From assembly GCA_013398015.1 (NCBI GenBank), contig VZRR01010901.1, positions 400,460 to 464,459 of the forward strand: a DNA stretch of 64,000 nt, given 5' to 3'. Numbering within the stretch: the first letter of the stretch is position 1; each line of letters starts with the position of its first letter. The stretch comes from Oreocharis arfaki (taxonomy: Eukaryota; Chordata; Aves; Passeriformes; Paramythiidae). The notes beneath the pieces are model-generated. The model did no database searches. It was given only the letters and a program-made list of their open reading frames with translations, and was not told the DNA's origin. Shown here in pieces: positions 39,241 to 54,058 of the stretch. The position numbers were made by a program, and so were the translations under genes.

Positions 39241-40076
39241 GCCGTGGAAAATAATTTACTGTGGTAAATGATACAGAATTAAATAAGATGGTATTATATG
39301 TTCATTGTCTTAACTGTATTTTGGGGTTTTGAACTTTGTTTCCAAGGGATTAGTGTTAATCTTCTGTGTAATTTTTTTCAGTATTTCTTTTTACACCTTC
39401 GTTTTTAACCCAAGGCTTAGGAAATACTTTTAATATCCAGAACAGTTGTTATTCTCTTACGAATTATTTTAGAGCCATTATTTTCCAGGCACTAGTAATC
39501 GTTCTACAAAGCACAGTATCAGGACATACCTAACAAATGCTTCTGAATATTTAGAGTCCAACATGAGGCAACTTACCAGGGCCTGTTTAGAATATGTAAA
39601 AATGTCCTGAAGACATTTTTGAGCATTGAGTTTTAGTGTCAGGTTTTATTGGAGGTTTTTTCCCCCATTTTGTTATCACTGCAGAAAAAAAATGGAACTA
39701 AACAAGTCAGCTGCATTTTGATATAACTTGTGCTTCATTTCTGTGTTTATTTCCGAAATTCTGATGTGCTATTTCTGTGCAAGTCCCTTGAAATCTGATA
39801 GCGAGAAGGAAAGAGCACAGCTGGAGTTTTGGGGCTCCCACAGTAAATTTACAGGCTTTGGGGAGTAAGATATTCTTTCTAGCAAATTGAGTCTGTTTGA
39901 TTTGAAATTCCACGAAGAGCATCAACAGGAGAATACCATGGAGCTGCTTTAGAAGTCTCTCCCTGTGTTACTTGTAGAGATATAAAGCTTGGAAAGCTCC
40001 AGGTATCACCATGCTGGGAGGAAGGTGGCAATGCAGCATCTTTGAGTAGAAAATGCTATTTTCCAGGCTTTCTTAG

Positions 40077-40145
40077 AGGATGTTGTTATTCTGCTTTACC
40101 ACTGGTGTATTTCCTGGAGTGTATTTTGTAAGTGTCAAAATGAAG
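40077..40145 (+). other. Exon-like 69-nt segment, one frame open
   Basis: An acceptor with a pyrimidine tract (CCAGGCTTTCTTAG, to 40076) and a consensus donor (GAAG|GTAAGC at 40146) bracket exactly 23 codons, phase 0 at both ends, reading RMLLFCFTTGVFPGVY and then FVSVKMK. No family was recognised and no partner exon identified, so chance is likely. Confidence 0.12.
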
Positions 40146-43100
40146 GTAAGCTGCTGTTTGTATTTGAAGTGACAGCCCTTCCACCCCTTGCATCCTGGCA
40201 TTTCTCATGTCAAAAACCAAATGTCTTTGTAGGATCGTGCTAATGATCATGGGTTCCACTTGACCAGAATGTGAAGCTCCAGTTGATTTCCCCTCTGGAA
40301 GCAATCACCTTGCCGGTTTCTAGATCAAACTGAATTATTTCCCTACCCCATCCTAAAAGCAATTAAGTGTAAATATAGCAAAGGATGACAGAATTAAGGT
40401 CTGTCATCCATACAGGTGCTAAACTAGTGCAAAATCAAAAAGGCAACCCTCTTGCTGCCTCTGTTGCCAGGCCCATATCATCATCATCTATTTCTGTGAG
40501 TTCCGCCACGGAAACGCAGAATCATCTCCTTCAGGAAGTCAGTGACCCCTCCAGGATATGCATTCCCAATCTGTATTTTTAATTGTCGGTGTGTTCTGAT
40601 ATGATGGCTTAGTTGTAAACATGGAAGTGAAATATAACTTTGAAACATCGTCAGACACAATCTGTATGACAATATGTCACTTAAAGGTAGTTGTAAAGGA
40701 ATAGTAATTCACAGCCGGAATATCAAGGAACTGTAACCTGGCTTTTGTCTCTACCAGTTCCTAATAACTTTTTCAAATTCCCAGTGGGTGGCTAAGGGGG
40801 ATATTGGAAATAAGGTGGTCATTCCATTGTGCTTAGAAATCCACTGATTTGGGGGAAAATGGGTAAACTAACTCAAAACCCGCCTGTCACTTTGTTCATG
40901 CTGTTACAGCTGTAGCCATGTACTGTGCCCAGTGCTGGGGTGGATGTGGGAAGGGGCTGGGTGATGCCTGTGGTGCTCCCTGTGACAGTGGTGCTGGGTT
41001 TTGTGAGCCAGCACATCCAGGGGTGAGGACGTGGGCTGTTGGATCCCGTGGCAGGAGCATGGCTGGGTTCTGCAGCCTATTAATGATATCTTCAAATGAT
41101 AACCCTTCAGAATTAGCTTTGTAATTTAGGAAGGGGGTGGGATTGTTAGTAATACTGACAGGTGCCAGCAGAGGGCATTTGGAAACTTGGCTTTTCTGCT
41201 CATTTATCTTCTGACAGATTAGGGCCACTGTGCAATTTCTGTGTGAGGCTGATGGTGCCTTCTGTGTTGGCACCTATGGTGAGGGCAAAACTTCGGGGTT
41301 TGCTGTTTGTTTTGGCTTGGGTTTAGTTAACATACAGAATATCAGCAATAAAATACGTATTTCAGAATAATTTCTAAGTTAGAAGTAAGTATTGAACCAG
41401 AAAGCCAGGAAGCTCCCACTTTTATCAGAAGGGAGTATTTGGGTGTGAGGTAGATAAAAGGCCAAGAGGAAGGAAGTGAAGAAACAACATTTTCTATTTT
41501 CCCCCCAGTGTTTGTTATTTGTAAATTAGCAATCTAAACTGGAACCTCATTGCTTGATATGAATTACCACATTTTGATAGTAATTACAGCTCCTCTGCCC
41601 TAATATTAAAGGCATAAGGCTCTCAGCAGCCACTATTTTATACCAATACTCTGTCTTGTGTACCAAGAAAATTGCATGTGCAGGCATGATAAAAGAAGAC
41701 CAAATAGTGACTCTTTGTGTTCATGACCAAAAATCCAGTTGCATTTCTATTGATTAGGGCTTTTGTTACTTGCAGTGGGGTATGTGACATGGTGCAGTGC
41801 ACAAAAGGTCTCTCACCAGCAACAGATTTGGAGAGAGCTGTTGTTAAAGCCCAGATCAATGGGTAAATGTACAAAGGCATTAACGCATAAGACCATTTGA
41901 TAAAAATGCTTTTCTGTTCTCATGCTTTGATCAAGTAATTCCTATCCATCAGCTTTGATTCAGGCTCTGGCAGCATCTTTCTTGAAGAGACTTTTACTGG
42001 ACTTTTTAAAAAGATAGTCTTATGTGGGGGGTGCTGGTGAAACCGACTGAAGTGCATTTCTCACCTTTGCAATATGATAAAAGGCTCTAGGACTGTGAGG
42101 CTATGAAGGCTTTCAGCTTTATCTCTTTGGAAAGAATTTAATAAAAATTGGGGAAGAATATTTTTTAAGCTGTGTAAAGATACATTAAGTGGACTTGTTT
42201 GTGGTTCCTTTGTTTGCTACTGTGCATGCTAAAATATTACAGATGTGCATTTTATTATAAGGGATGGCTTTATTCCATATACTAAGCAACTACCTTTGGA
42301 GATTATTTCCTCTAAATATAATTTGTTGTAAGATATGATTTATACTGCAAATAGGATTTATGAAGCATGCCTTGAAAAAGTGGATGGAACAAGATATTTC
42401 TGTGAGGCAAAAAGATACTGTTTTAAAATATAAGTGTCAGTAGCAAAGACAGAGTAGAAACAAGGAGCAGCTGGAGCGTCCATTTATTGATATATATTTC
42501 ATATATACTTTACTTGCTGTAACATCCACTGCCAAAATCCACCTGGTGTGTCCTTGTATTTTGTTGTATCCCTGTGGCAGAGCTGTCCTTTGGCCTTTGG
42601 AAAATGCTAGCTTGTTAGTGAATGTTAGTTTGTACTGCAGTACCTACCTACATTGCACTGTGCTTCCACACACACACATTATAAAAGAATTCTTTGACTT
42701 CGTCTGAAACAACATGCCGAGCTCCTAAACTTGGTTATTAACATGTGAGTGGTTGGCTTCACAGATGTTTGTTTGCACCTTTTCAATGTACGTATCTATC
42801 AGCTATAAAAAGTGAACTGTTCCTTTGTGGAGACTTGTCACTGTGGCTGCAAAATAGCTTGTTCCCTTCTTGCCAACATGCTTGAATATCTTGAGAAAGG
42901 GGCTGTTGAGAGAGTAAGGGCAGAGCAGGGCTTGGGGTAGACTCTCTGCAACTGACTGAGGCCTTGGACAAGTGGGTCCAGTGCTGTGGATTTTCATCAG
43001 CATGATGGGAATGCAGTAGCTGCCACTCTGGAAAAGCTGTATGTTTTGGAAATATGAAGCTGTTCCATGTATTTTTGCCCAAATCCAAAGAAATTCTTGG

Positions 43101-46100
43101 CTTTGACTGTGTGGCTAGCAGCTCCTTTTGGTATGTGGTTTTTTTAAAGCAAAGTTAAAATACTCCCTATGTGATGACAGCATGTCTCACTCCTTTTCAC
43201 TATCACCACCTGTCCATACTGTGTTTCCCCATTTCTGTGGTGTTTTCTCTCACTTCTACTGAGTGCTATCTGATAGTGAACTACTTCAGGACAATGCCAA
43301 GATAATGGAAATGTGGGAGACCTCCATTTCCATTTTCAGACCTGTCTCAGAGGAATCAAATCAACACATGGCTTGTAATACTTGGTCTGGTTAAAGTGAG
43401 TTTTGATCCAGACAGCGTAATGATTGAGCACAGAGTAAGTAACACTGGAATGACTAACTGTAATTGCTTTTCTAGTAAAAGCAGAAAACACTTTAGTGAA
43501 GACTATTAGTTGTTATAATGGTAATTAATAGTAAAGTTAGAAAAGATCTTTCTTGGTACCCGCTAACACCATTAAAAAGCATCTTAGCATGCATTATGTG
43601 TTAACAAGTTTGTGTTCATGTGGCTGTGCTCATAACCATGTGTCAGGTGTGTGCTGGGTACCTCCTCCTTGTCATTATCATCATGCTGTTCTTGCTATGG
43701 CATAGAGCATCTGTAGTAATGTTGCACTGCTACCTAGAAACCTCAAGAAGCTGATGGAAGATAGTATTAAAAAAAACAGGGCTGAAGAGCAGAACTGAAG
43801 CTCAGGGATTGAATGCTGTACCCTGCAGTGGAGGATTGTGTAAGACGTGGAATGGCTGAAACAGCTTCAGTCTGAAAGCCTATGTAATTTTTAGGGACAA
43901 AGTCTTAGTCTGTTTTGGTGTTTCATGTGCAAAGTAGACTGACCCCCATGTTTCCCTTGCTTCTTTTCTCAAAAGGTCACATCTAATCCTCTCGTTCAGC
44001 ACATCAGGAGGCGCATCAAGTTTTTGAACACTAGAGGCTCAGTATAGAAGGGCAGCTGTCAGTAAAGTAGCTGCAGATGTCTGATATTTAGCTCTTTCAC
44101 ATCTACAGGGAGATGACTTTGCTGTTCTCTAAATGAAAAAGTTTCTCTAAAGTTTGCCTATGTGCTCTTCAGTCTCATAGGCAGACCTCCCACTGACTTC
44201 AGTGTGTGCTAGATTGGCCCTCACAGGGAGAAGGAAAAGAATGTTTGAATTTTGGAATAAGCACTAGCTGAGCTGATAAATCCCAATAGCTTTCTCACTG
44301 CCATGGCTGTGTTGGTCCTTATCCCAGGGAGCCATTCTTCCTCCTCTTCTTCTCTAATCTGCTTTAGGGAAATTTCCATGCAGTATTGCACTGCCCAGTG
44401 TCCTGGGCAGTCTTCATTCAGACCATGTGTCTTCCAAAACACTTTGAAAAGCATAAAACACAGCTGTGATGAACAACCAGATACAGAATAAACTATGGCA
44501 TTCGGCAGCAATGGGAGGCTATAACAAAACATATACTTGGCAGCAGTGTCGTGCTGCCCCTTTGCTTGGAAGGAAAATTAAATCTAAAAGACAGATTCTC
44601 AGATGAAGCTGGCTCTGGGATGTGGATTGGCAGGTAGCAAGTAACAGTGTGAAGTGACTTCTGGCCCTTCCTGGCTGCTCGCCTTGAGAGGGAAAGGAGA
44701 CGGCTGTGCTCCCAGATGGAGGAGCAAGAGGGAGTCCAACGCTGTGACACGTGAGGGTCCCCCATAGATGCTGACACCAGGCTGGCAGCTGATTCTTCAG
44801 CGATGGTGGTGACAGCTTGGGGGAAGGGCATCTCACGTGTGCCCCAGCAATATCAGCTATGTGAGTCAAACCTTGGCATGCAGAGATCAACTGAAATGGG
44901 TAAACAGAGCCCCTACTCAAAGGGAGAATTCTAGGCAAATCCCAGGGCACAGTTCAGAAATGCTGCTGCAGATATTTCTTACGGCACCAACAGGAATGAA
45001 AAAGGCAGCATATCCACAGGGGAGAAATACTTCAGCAGTGGTGCTTACCTGAGTGGAAGCCTCTGCAATTTAAAGACGGTTGGCTGGGTTCTCAATTGGT
45101 GTAAACATCCAGTGCTTTTGATTTACTTGTAGTTAAGTTGTTTTGCAGTGTCTGAGAATCTTGCTTACACATCTGAATCATGACTGAGGAGCTTGAGCTG
45201 CTGAGGGATTCGTATCGAAACTCAAAGGTTAATTAGCATATGGTGTTAAAAGCAGATGTAGTTGAAGTGAACAGTGCTTCAAATCTCTTATCTAGAGAGA
45301 TGTTTGATCCTTGATTCTAAAGAAGAAAAATGAGCTGGCAAGTTGCCGCTCAGCTCTGATAAAGTCCAACCCCCAAATAAGAAGTTTCAAAATAAATATA
45401 AAAATCATTAAATTATCTGTTTCTCAGGGGCATCAGTGAAGCTCTTAAGAATCTCGGTTTTTTTGAAAGTATATAAACTGACACATACTTATTAATATAT
45501 ATTCATTATAAGTGTACGTCCAGAACCAACCTGAAACCTGGAGTAATCCAGTCAGGGAAAAGGAAGTGCCAACCAATGTTATCGTAGAAGAACAGCAAAT
45601 TGTTAAGCAAATATTTGAAACAATGTTTTTGTGACTAAAATATGTTTCTACTAGACTTGTGAGAGACAGATTTTCACATGTATAGAAGGAAAACAGGCAC
45701 CCAGCTTCCACTGAAACCCATCTTCCGTATTTATTTAATACATTCCCCAATTATTTTTTTTTCATAAAAATGATAAACTGATAAAACCGAGTCATCTCAT
45801 AGATAATCTGTAAATGGTAGCATAAGACTTTTAGTCACCACAGCATGTACAGTAATTGGCTGCACTGAAAGGCTGCCTTGTAAATAAAAGATTGTAGTTT
45901 ATTTGTTGTGTAATGATTTGTTCCTTTGCCTGCAATGCCAAAAGCTGTTGCCATGAACACTACAAAGTGATGATTTGCTTGCTGTCAAGTCACTTTGGGT
46001 ATTTACTATCCTGAAATCCTTGCCTTTCTGTCCCTCTTCTTTGCACACAAAGTGAGAAATCTGAGAAGTGGGAGCATTGTTCTCTTGCCCTAAAGAGGTG

Positions 46101-46296
46101 AGAGCTGCGTGAGTGAACACTGGTTTTCTCGAGCAGCCATCAGACGAATCTGCACAAATGGGGCGTGGCAGCAAAAGCCCTTTCCCAAAACTCTTCAGTG
46201 AGGAGGTGGAGGAGCAGCAGCCTTCAGGGCTGGAGTGGAAACGGGGGATTTTGGAGGCAGTGCACTTTTGGATCTAGCTGGTGTCAAAAGTGCTGG

Positions 46297-46347
46297 GCCT
46301 GCTGACCTCTGTATGGGGACTGACCTGCCTGCTGACCTCTGATATGG
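46297..46347 (+). repeat. Imperfect two-copy direct repeat, period 30
   Basis: GCCTGCTGACCTCTGTATGG at 46297 recurs at 46327 with one inserted A. It is a small local duplication. Confidence 0.8.
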
Positions 46348-47228
46348 TTTGACAGAGAACGCCTCTTCCAGCTCCAGTGAGAGCAGGTGGTGGTCCTGGT
46401 CTCTTGCTGCTTCATGGGGGCCACCTGGAGTCTGGAGCAGAGCCCGTGCTCCTGCCCTCTTGGAAGGGGATGATGTCCTGATGACGGACATGAGGTACAG
46501 GTGCAGTTAAACAGGTGCTTTTCCCCCAGGGTCTTTTCTTTCCTTTGCAGTCTCAGTTGTGAAGCCTGTAGGTTGTCTTGTTGGTCCTGTGGTTTCACAA
46601 CAGCTCAGAATATTATGCCTGTTCCAGAGTTTCCCCTTTGAAAGATCCTTATTTAAAATCCTAGCCATCAAGCCGTCTACTTAGCTAATTGTCAGAGCTT
46701 GTCATGCCATGTAATTAAGTTTTGGACAGCAGTCATATGCCTCTTCAGGAGTGTGTAAGGGTATGTGTGGAACTGCATCTCTTACCACAAAAAATGAGTC
46801 ACACTTTTGGCTGGCTCAAACAGAGCTGCAGACATCATCACAGTAGTTTGGGTGGAGGATTTAAGATTAGGAGTTTCTGTAACCTGATCCCACAGAAAAA
46901 CCCTAGCCAGCCTTGCTGCTGGTGCAGGGATTTGTTCACAACTGGCTGGGGATGACCAAGGGGATTCTTTTAATCTCATCAGCCTGCTGTTAGAAGCTTA
47001 CTTATTACAGGCTAATAACTCTGTCCTGGAAGCACAGGCAGCCCCCTCAAATTAAGATTTCTGTTTTGGGTGGGAAGGATAAGGCTTCAGCATCACAGAT
47101 TTGAGAGAGCCTTGCTGTTTACTGCTTCTGATGTACACACACACAGAGTTCAGGTAATCAAACTCCTTCTCAAGTGTTCATGCACTGCACAGACCATCCT
47201 GTCTCTGCCTCTGGCTGACTGAGATGGG

Positions 47229-47274
47229 AATAAACCCCAGAGCTCCATTGATCTTGCAAAAAAAAAAAAAAAAA
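47229..47274 (+). other. AATAAA signal followed by an A17 tract
   Basis: AATAAA at 47229-47234 is followed after 23 bases by 17 uninterrupted A (47258-47274). That is the spacing expected at a polyadenylated 3' end copied into DNA. No coding remnant or target-site duplication was recognised. It may simply be an A-rich microsatellite. Confidence 0.3.
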
Positions 47275-50200
47275 TTGTGTGTATACACAGGTATATATTT
47301 TTTTTCCTGGGAAAAATGCCAACATGCTGCTTCAAATTTTGAGGCATTGCCATCCTGGGTACACTCTATTGAATTTTGGGGTTGTTTTGTTTTTAAAGCC
47401 ATGTTATAGAAATTAATGTCAACATGAAAAGTGTTTCTGTTTTTTGTTTAGACTGTAATAACAAAAAATAATCTTTGAGGTCCCCTGAATGCTCAAGCAT
47501 TATTGCAGCATCTGTGCTGTCCTGATTCATCCTAAGATTTTCAATAGCATCCTAGTGGAAGTAGAATAAAGCATGACCCTCACTAGAACCTCTCTTCTGT
47601 CAGAACTCAGCATGGTCAAAAAAATAAACTTAAATCATGGAAAGCTGTTGAAGCTAATTCCTTTGTGCTACTGTCAGACTGGGAGGAAACAGTCCTATAA
47701 CATACACAAAAAAGCTTCATCTGCTTTTATGGTACTTCAAGAAGTGTAGACAAGCAGGGATCTGGGATTGAAATGTTCCTGTTAGGGGGATACAGGCTTC
47801 ATCGACAGAGTCCTTGTGTGGATGATTAAAAGGAGATTAAAGCATGCCAGGAGTGGGTTCCCAGCTCAGCCATTTCTGTTTGTTGTGCACATCTCTTACT
47901 TACTAAATAGCCTCTCTGTTCCCATAACTGTGTGCCTTTCTCTGCAGCCCCTTTCAGGACTGGGGAGGCCCAGATGAGGTGACTGCTGGGTTACATACTC
48001 TGCTCATCGTTTCTGGGAGCAAGAGCTGCTCGTCTTGGAATTTAATTGTCTTTGTCTGTAGGAAGCGACCTCCTTTCTCGTGATTGCTCTCCAGCAACCT
48101 CTGATTGACCACATTTCAGATATACCCAAGGACTCTTGGAGTTGCCTCTTTTGCTTTTGATTTAAGAGAGCACCTGTAAGTGCAGTTCATCTTTCTAGGT
48201 GATAAGTAAGAAGGGGAGATGGAAGCAGGCTGTGCTCTGAAAAGTGGAAAATCTGGATAGGAACGGCAGAGGAAGAAAGTGTTCTGCTCGTTGCTAAAAG
48301 CTGGCACCGTGGAGAGATTTACAGCTATGCTCTATGGTTACATGTGGAGTCTGGCAGAGGGCTGGCTGAATTTCTACAGTAGCTCTCACTGATCTGAGGC
48401 TCCAGGTCTGTCTACCAACAATAGCCCATTCTTGTTCCCAACAGGCAATGTTCAACCCCTCCCTCGCTGCTTTGTGGCTTTCAGTAGCTCCAGCCCCATG
48501 CAGATCACTTTCCAGCCAGATTTCCCTGCCATTTGTGCTTCTCTGGTATTTCTTAGGAGCTTGGGGCATCATGGACTGACATGCTTTTTTAGCTGCCGGT
48601 TGGTAAGAGCTGAAACATATTGTAAGGTTTGATGCAAAAAGCACGTGGGCTCTGTGCATTGATAGGTGGGGCCAGATGATCTTGACATAATCCCTTTGAC
48701 AGGGTGGGTAAATCCCACCTGGTGTTTGGCAGGAGCAGAGGAAAGCCTGCAGCTTGGTATTTCCCTGCTGGGGAAAGCAGCCATAAGGGAACATTGCCAG
48801 GCTGTGCTCAAAGCAGTTATCTTATTATTGAGAACCACTGGGAGTCCAAGAAGAAAAGAGGATGCTTTTGAAGTCAAGTCCATCTGTTTATGAGCTTCAG
48901 TAAGCAGCAAAGACCAGACTGTCCCAAGGGCCAGGGAAAGGGGAACCTCTTGTGTAATTCCTCTGATCTCTAGGTTTTGTTATGTGGATTTTGTGATCTG
49001 TATTTTAGGATTAAACAGACGAAAGATCTTTTAACTATGTATTTCATTCTACTGATCGTGTCATCGTCCACAGATGTGGAGCCAGTCAGAGTGTATCAGA
49101 CCCTTCATCAGCTAATTAACTTGAGTTGTCAAGCTGCAATCAGTGAGCTGCTCTCATACTAAAATAATAATGATAAATTCCTCTCATCTGAAGCTGTCAG
49201 CTTCCAGCTGCAAGAGGCATGAGTTTGCAGGATCTGTAACCTACTCCATGAAGGAAAATCAGATTTGCACCTCTGTCTTACCAAAGCTAACTTTGGCTTG
49301 GTTCCCTTTCTAGCAGAGTTTGCTGTTGGAGCAGCAGCTAAGGCCAGGCCAGGATTATCCTGGGCTCATAGCAGGACCAAAGCTGCCATCAGACTGCCAG
49401 ATGCAGCACAGTGAGTCCTACTCATTTCCAAGGGACGTTTTTTTAGTTTCAGTTGCTTATTGAGGAGCCAATTTGGTTTCTTTTTGGGTTGCATTTTAAA
49501 GAATTGGTCTGTAAGGGGTGTGTTTCTGTTGAAATTCTTCCGGTGGTTGTTTTGTTAGGCAAGAAAGGTGCTACACATTTCACTGTAGGACAGGGTCTAA
49601 GACCTGTCTGAGGACAAGGTGTCCAGAATGCCTTTGGGAATGCTTGTCTGCCCCACAGAGCTGGCAGGCCAGCAGGGAGCCCTCGCAGGCTCTGGTGGGG
49701 ATGTCAGCCTTTCTTTCCTCCCAATTTCTGGAGTTTTAATGCCCTGTCACATCTGTCCTGTCACACTTGTCACACCTGTCTTGTCTTAAACAGATCAATA
49801 AAGAAATCCCATTCCACAGTGGTAAAGGGAGTCCTGGACTCAGTTCTCCTGCCTCTGTCTTGAATAAAAAATTGAATGCCACCTCCTCTGAGTATGACCA
49901 TTCACAGCAGTCCTGCTCACCCCAATATCCAGGCATCAGTGGGGCAGAAGCTTCCTCCAAGATTTGTCTGGGCTAAAGCAGTCAGACTTTTGAGGTGTTA
50001 AGATAAGAAGAACATCTTGTGATGATTTCAGTGTATTTTGGATCAGGCCCCAAACACAATGTGCTGTTAAAGTTACCTTTTGGATGTTTCCAGGTTTTGC
50101 TCTTGCAAATACATTAAACATCTTGTTGCTTGGCTTGATTCAGAAGTATGGTGTTAGCTTTATAGTGGTTGACCTCTATAAAAATTAATATTTTTTTTGG

Positions 50201-53200
50201 TGATTGACTGCATAGAAGTTCGAAGCAAACAAAAATTACTTGTTTGCTTTATCCAGATGGACTTTGACCACACAATTTGTGTAGCCTCCTAAGAAATAAT
50301 AACTGGCGTTTGCTGTAGTTAATCTTTTTGCACAGTGTAAACATCACAAATAGAAATTAAAAGTACAGTCTACCCTACAGCATAGGTTTGGGTGACACTT
50401 ATAAAAGGCTATAAAGCATCTTTATTAAAGTTTTATAGGCTCATAATCATGCGTTATTTGAGATAAATATCATTAGCAATACCAGAGCTATGTAGAAGCT
50501 CTGTAGAATATGGTCTTTAGATATCTGAAAATATGTGTAAAATAAATATATCTCTAAGGAGGTCTTCTTTCCCCATCAAATAAGAAAGCCTGTTTAGAGG
50601 CAGAAATACAGAATAGAGAAATCAGAAGGCCTGGATTTTCTTGGTGCATTCCCTGTCGTTTCTTAAAACCATCATGGAACAGATACCCTTTTTCTGTGGA
50701 AAAGCTCCTTTTCAGATGGCTTCTTGGTGATTTGATGCAGAATAATTTTTTAGTGTATAAATCTGCCTTCATAAGCATCCTCATAAATATAACACAGCAA
50801 ACAAACTGCTTGGAGGTCAGACTGCAGAAGAGGTTGACCTTGCATTTTTAGCAGTTCAGTGTATGCTAGAGGTTAGATTTAGAAGGATTAAATTTTGCAA
50901 AGGTCCTCTGACAAGTGTTTCTTACAGAGTGGGAATGTCTGAAAGCCTACTACAGACTAATAGGAAACACTGAGCACAAATGCTCAGGTGCAATTTAGGC
51001 ACAAATTTGGTGTTGATTAAATTCAGAATCTTAGCCAGTGTGCAAAATAGGGGATGACTTTAAACAGATACTTTGGCAGTACCTTTGCAATGAGCATCTT
51101 AATTCAGGCACTGATTATCTTTCATTCTTTATCATTAAAGCTCTAAGTTATATCCTTATTTCTGTCCAAACAGAGCCTCCATGATTAAAGTTAAATAGCA
51201 TTAAGCACCTTAATAAATAGGGATGAGTGTCTCATTTTTTTTAGGCATCTTGAATTCACTGAACTAGAGCTTCTGTATTCTATTTTGGTAACTGAATTTG
51301 AAGGCGTTTTGCAAAAAGGGTATCACACCTGTGCTGCCTTAAAATACAGGTGTCTCTTCTTTGTGAGTAGATGTACCCTTAGGAACATGAGTTTACTTAC
51401 ATATTTTGACAGCGACATATAAAAAGAGCTGGATTGTGGTGATGTGAACAAGTAAATACAGATGTATGGTTTCCAGTGCAGGTAATACTTTTTATTCCGA
51501 AAGAACATTTTTATTTCAAGCATTATCACTGTTGTACTCGCTAATATGTCTATTAGGAGTGTAAATCCTAGGCTGCTGTTTTAAATTGTTTACCTGTATG
51601 TTATCTATTCAAATATGTATTTAAATGTATGTCTGCTGGCAGCAGTCCTTAAGTTATTTTTGACTGTTCACTGTTACGAAGGCTCAGAATAGCAAATCAG
51701 AAAGCCAAAGCTTGTGCTCCTGCCCAGAATTATTTCATTTTTTAAATTTTTTAATAGCAGAAGCTCCTTTATTTTTGCTTAAATGTTTACAGAGATGTCA
51801 AGGATAAGAGATCCATTGCTGTTGACTTTTACTATGTGGGATGATACAACTCCTGTGATTCCATACAATATTAAGAAAAGGAACAGTAGCTGATAATCTA
51901 ATATATAAGATGATGTATGGCCACTTGCATTTACTTTGTACAAGTTCATTGCATTTTAATATTGATATTTAATGGTCATATAGTGGTTTTGTTTCTTAAT
52001 CCCTTTAAAATACTCTTTTAATTTCTTGGAGGCTCTTTTATATTCCAGTTTTAATTTTAAGCTCTCTCCAACACACCTTGCATCACAAGAAATGCATCGA
52101 GCTGGTGTGACAACTTCCATATCATAAAAAATAATGCCCTTTTGCTTATTCCAAGAAGTTATCTTTCAAGATGAAAAGAAGTACATCTATTGCTCCCTTA
52201 CAGAGGTTATTTTCAGTCGCTTTTTTTTAAAGTAAGTGCATTTATGTTTAAGCTAGGATCTTGGAAGAGGAGCCTAAGGGATCTGTGAGCAAATTGAGGA
52301 CTTTTTGCTATGAAGGGAAGGATGCAGGTCCAGCAGTGCAGCAGCAGAGATCGCTTCTCTGGCCGGCCCTGGGGTCCTGGAGTGCTCGCTCACATCTGCT
52401 GACTGAGCTGTTGGTAGGAGAGCTCCTCACCCCGTTTCAAACCCTGTTCTTTTGGCTGAAGGCACCTCCCAGCCAGCAGATCTGTGGATCAGCAGCCTCA
52501 AAGGTGTGTGTTCTCAGGGAGGAATTCCACCCACTACAGCAGCATGTGCAGAGTCCAGCTTGATCTGAAGCCTTTGAAACACTGCTTATGTACAGTCCCA
52601 CTCATGAAAGCATTTAAATGTGTGCTTACTATTTTAGAACATGAGTATCTCAAAGCAGTGAAAACTGGGGCTGAGTACTCAGTTGAAATGGGCTCTCTGT
52701 GACCTGATTCTCAAATGTGCTGAGCGCTCGCTTGGGTGCCTGTGAGGTCAGTGAGCGCTTCTGGGCCTTCATCGCTTTGGAAATGAAGCTGAAATATGGT
52801 TATATGAACTTTGCTTCATGCTCATGTGCGTGCAAAACCTTAGTCCTGTTTTTAAGGCTGCAAGACAAGTAGAGAATCCATTTTGAATCTCCAAGGAAAC
52901 AATCCATAAAGATGTTAAAAGGCAGACACTAGTTAGTGAACATTATTGAGTCCTTGAATTTTTTTAAGTCATTGTTTTGTTTTGTCTGCTTCTGCTTTTA
53001 CAATAACTTTCTCCTTTCATCGGAACTGTGCAGTTAAAGATTTTCGTGTCTGATTACTTTATACTTGACAGAAAGATCCTGAGTACCACATGAGTGTTTG
53101 AAGTGGTATTTCTTTGAACGTCAGCTGATCTCTCAGGTTAGAGAAAGTAACCTGATTTTAAGAAAACTAGCACACAAATTGCATCTGTGCTGCTAAGACC

Positions 53201-54002
53201 TGCTGACACCGCAAAGATAGGTCTTGACAAAAGTCTTATTTGGGCTACAACTCTTCTTGTACAGGGTGTCAGATGGGTTCTTTATTTCTGCTCCTTCATT
53301 CTTTATTACTGAAGACATTAATAGGGAAATGAGGCTTCTGCTTCCTCAGGAGTTCACAGGCTGGCACTGCTTGTCTTCCATCTGCAGCAATAATCCTCTC
53401 TGTGCAGGGCTCAAATATGCAGAATTTGTTGGGGAAACAAGGAATCTCCTTACTCTAGAATTTTTACTATTGGACAAAAGAAATCATTAGGAAAGAACAG
53501 GATGACAAAAGCCCAGAAAGCACAAATGGCAAGGGAGCTCTGTGGTGCACAGGGTTTTGGGGCCAATACCAGGCAATTTTTAAAGAGGTTTTATTTGTTT
53601 AGTCTGACGTGGCACCAGCTATTCTGCGTGCGTGTACACTCTCAGCGCTGTTTGAACACCCAGAGGCTCCAGTATGGGGGAAGGAAATGCCCATAGTGTG
53701 AGTCGTGCATGTAGGAATAGCAGTGAGTCTGAATGCACAGGCAGAGGTGATGGCAGCAGTTATGCAGATGAGAGCACGTAAAAAGGAATGAGGTTTCTGC
53801 GAAGTTACTTGTGCACAGGCTTAAATAAAGAGCATTGCAAATCATACCTAGAATATTTTCTCTGTGTCTATGATTATGTTATTTCCATAGCAACTAATTA
53901 TACCATAAACCAAAGATCATGACTTCAGGTGACATCTGAGCAGAAGGAGATGAGCTATTAAGTGTTGAAGTTGGTTTTTTTTAATGCAAATTTCCTTATT
54001 TG

Positions 54003-54058
54003 TAAAGAAAAAAAAAAGAAAATGAAAAAAACCCAACCAAACAACAAACCAACCAACC
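54003..54058 (+). repeat. A-rich / (CAAA, CCAA)n low-complexity tract
   Basis: Runs of A with interspersed G grade into ACCCAACCAAACAACAAACC and CAACCAACC. No gene signal was seen. Confidence 0.8.

Noticed and set aside
48294..48794. 166-codon minus-strand frame.
   Set aside because: No family features, no promoter or CpG signal, and overlapping frames on both strands. It is consistent with chance.
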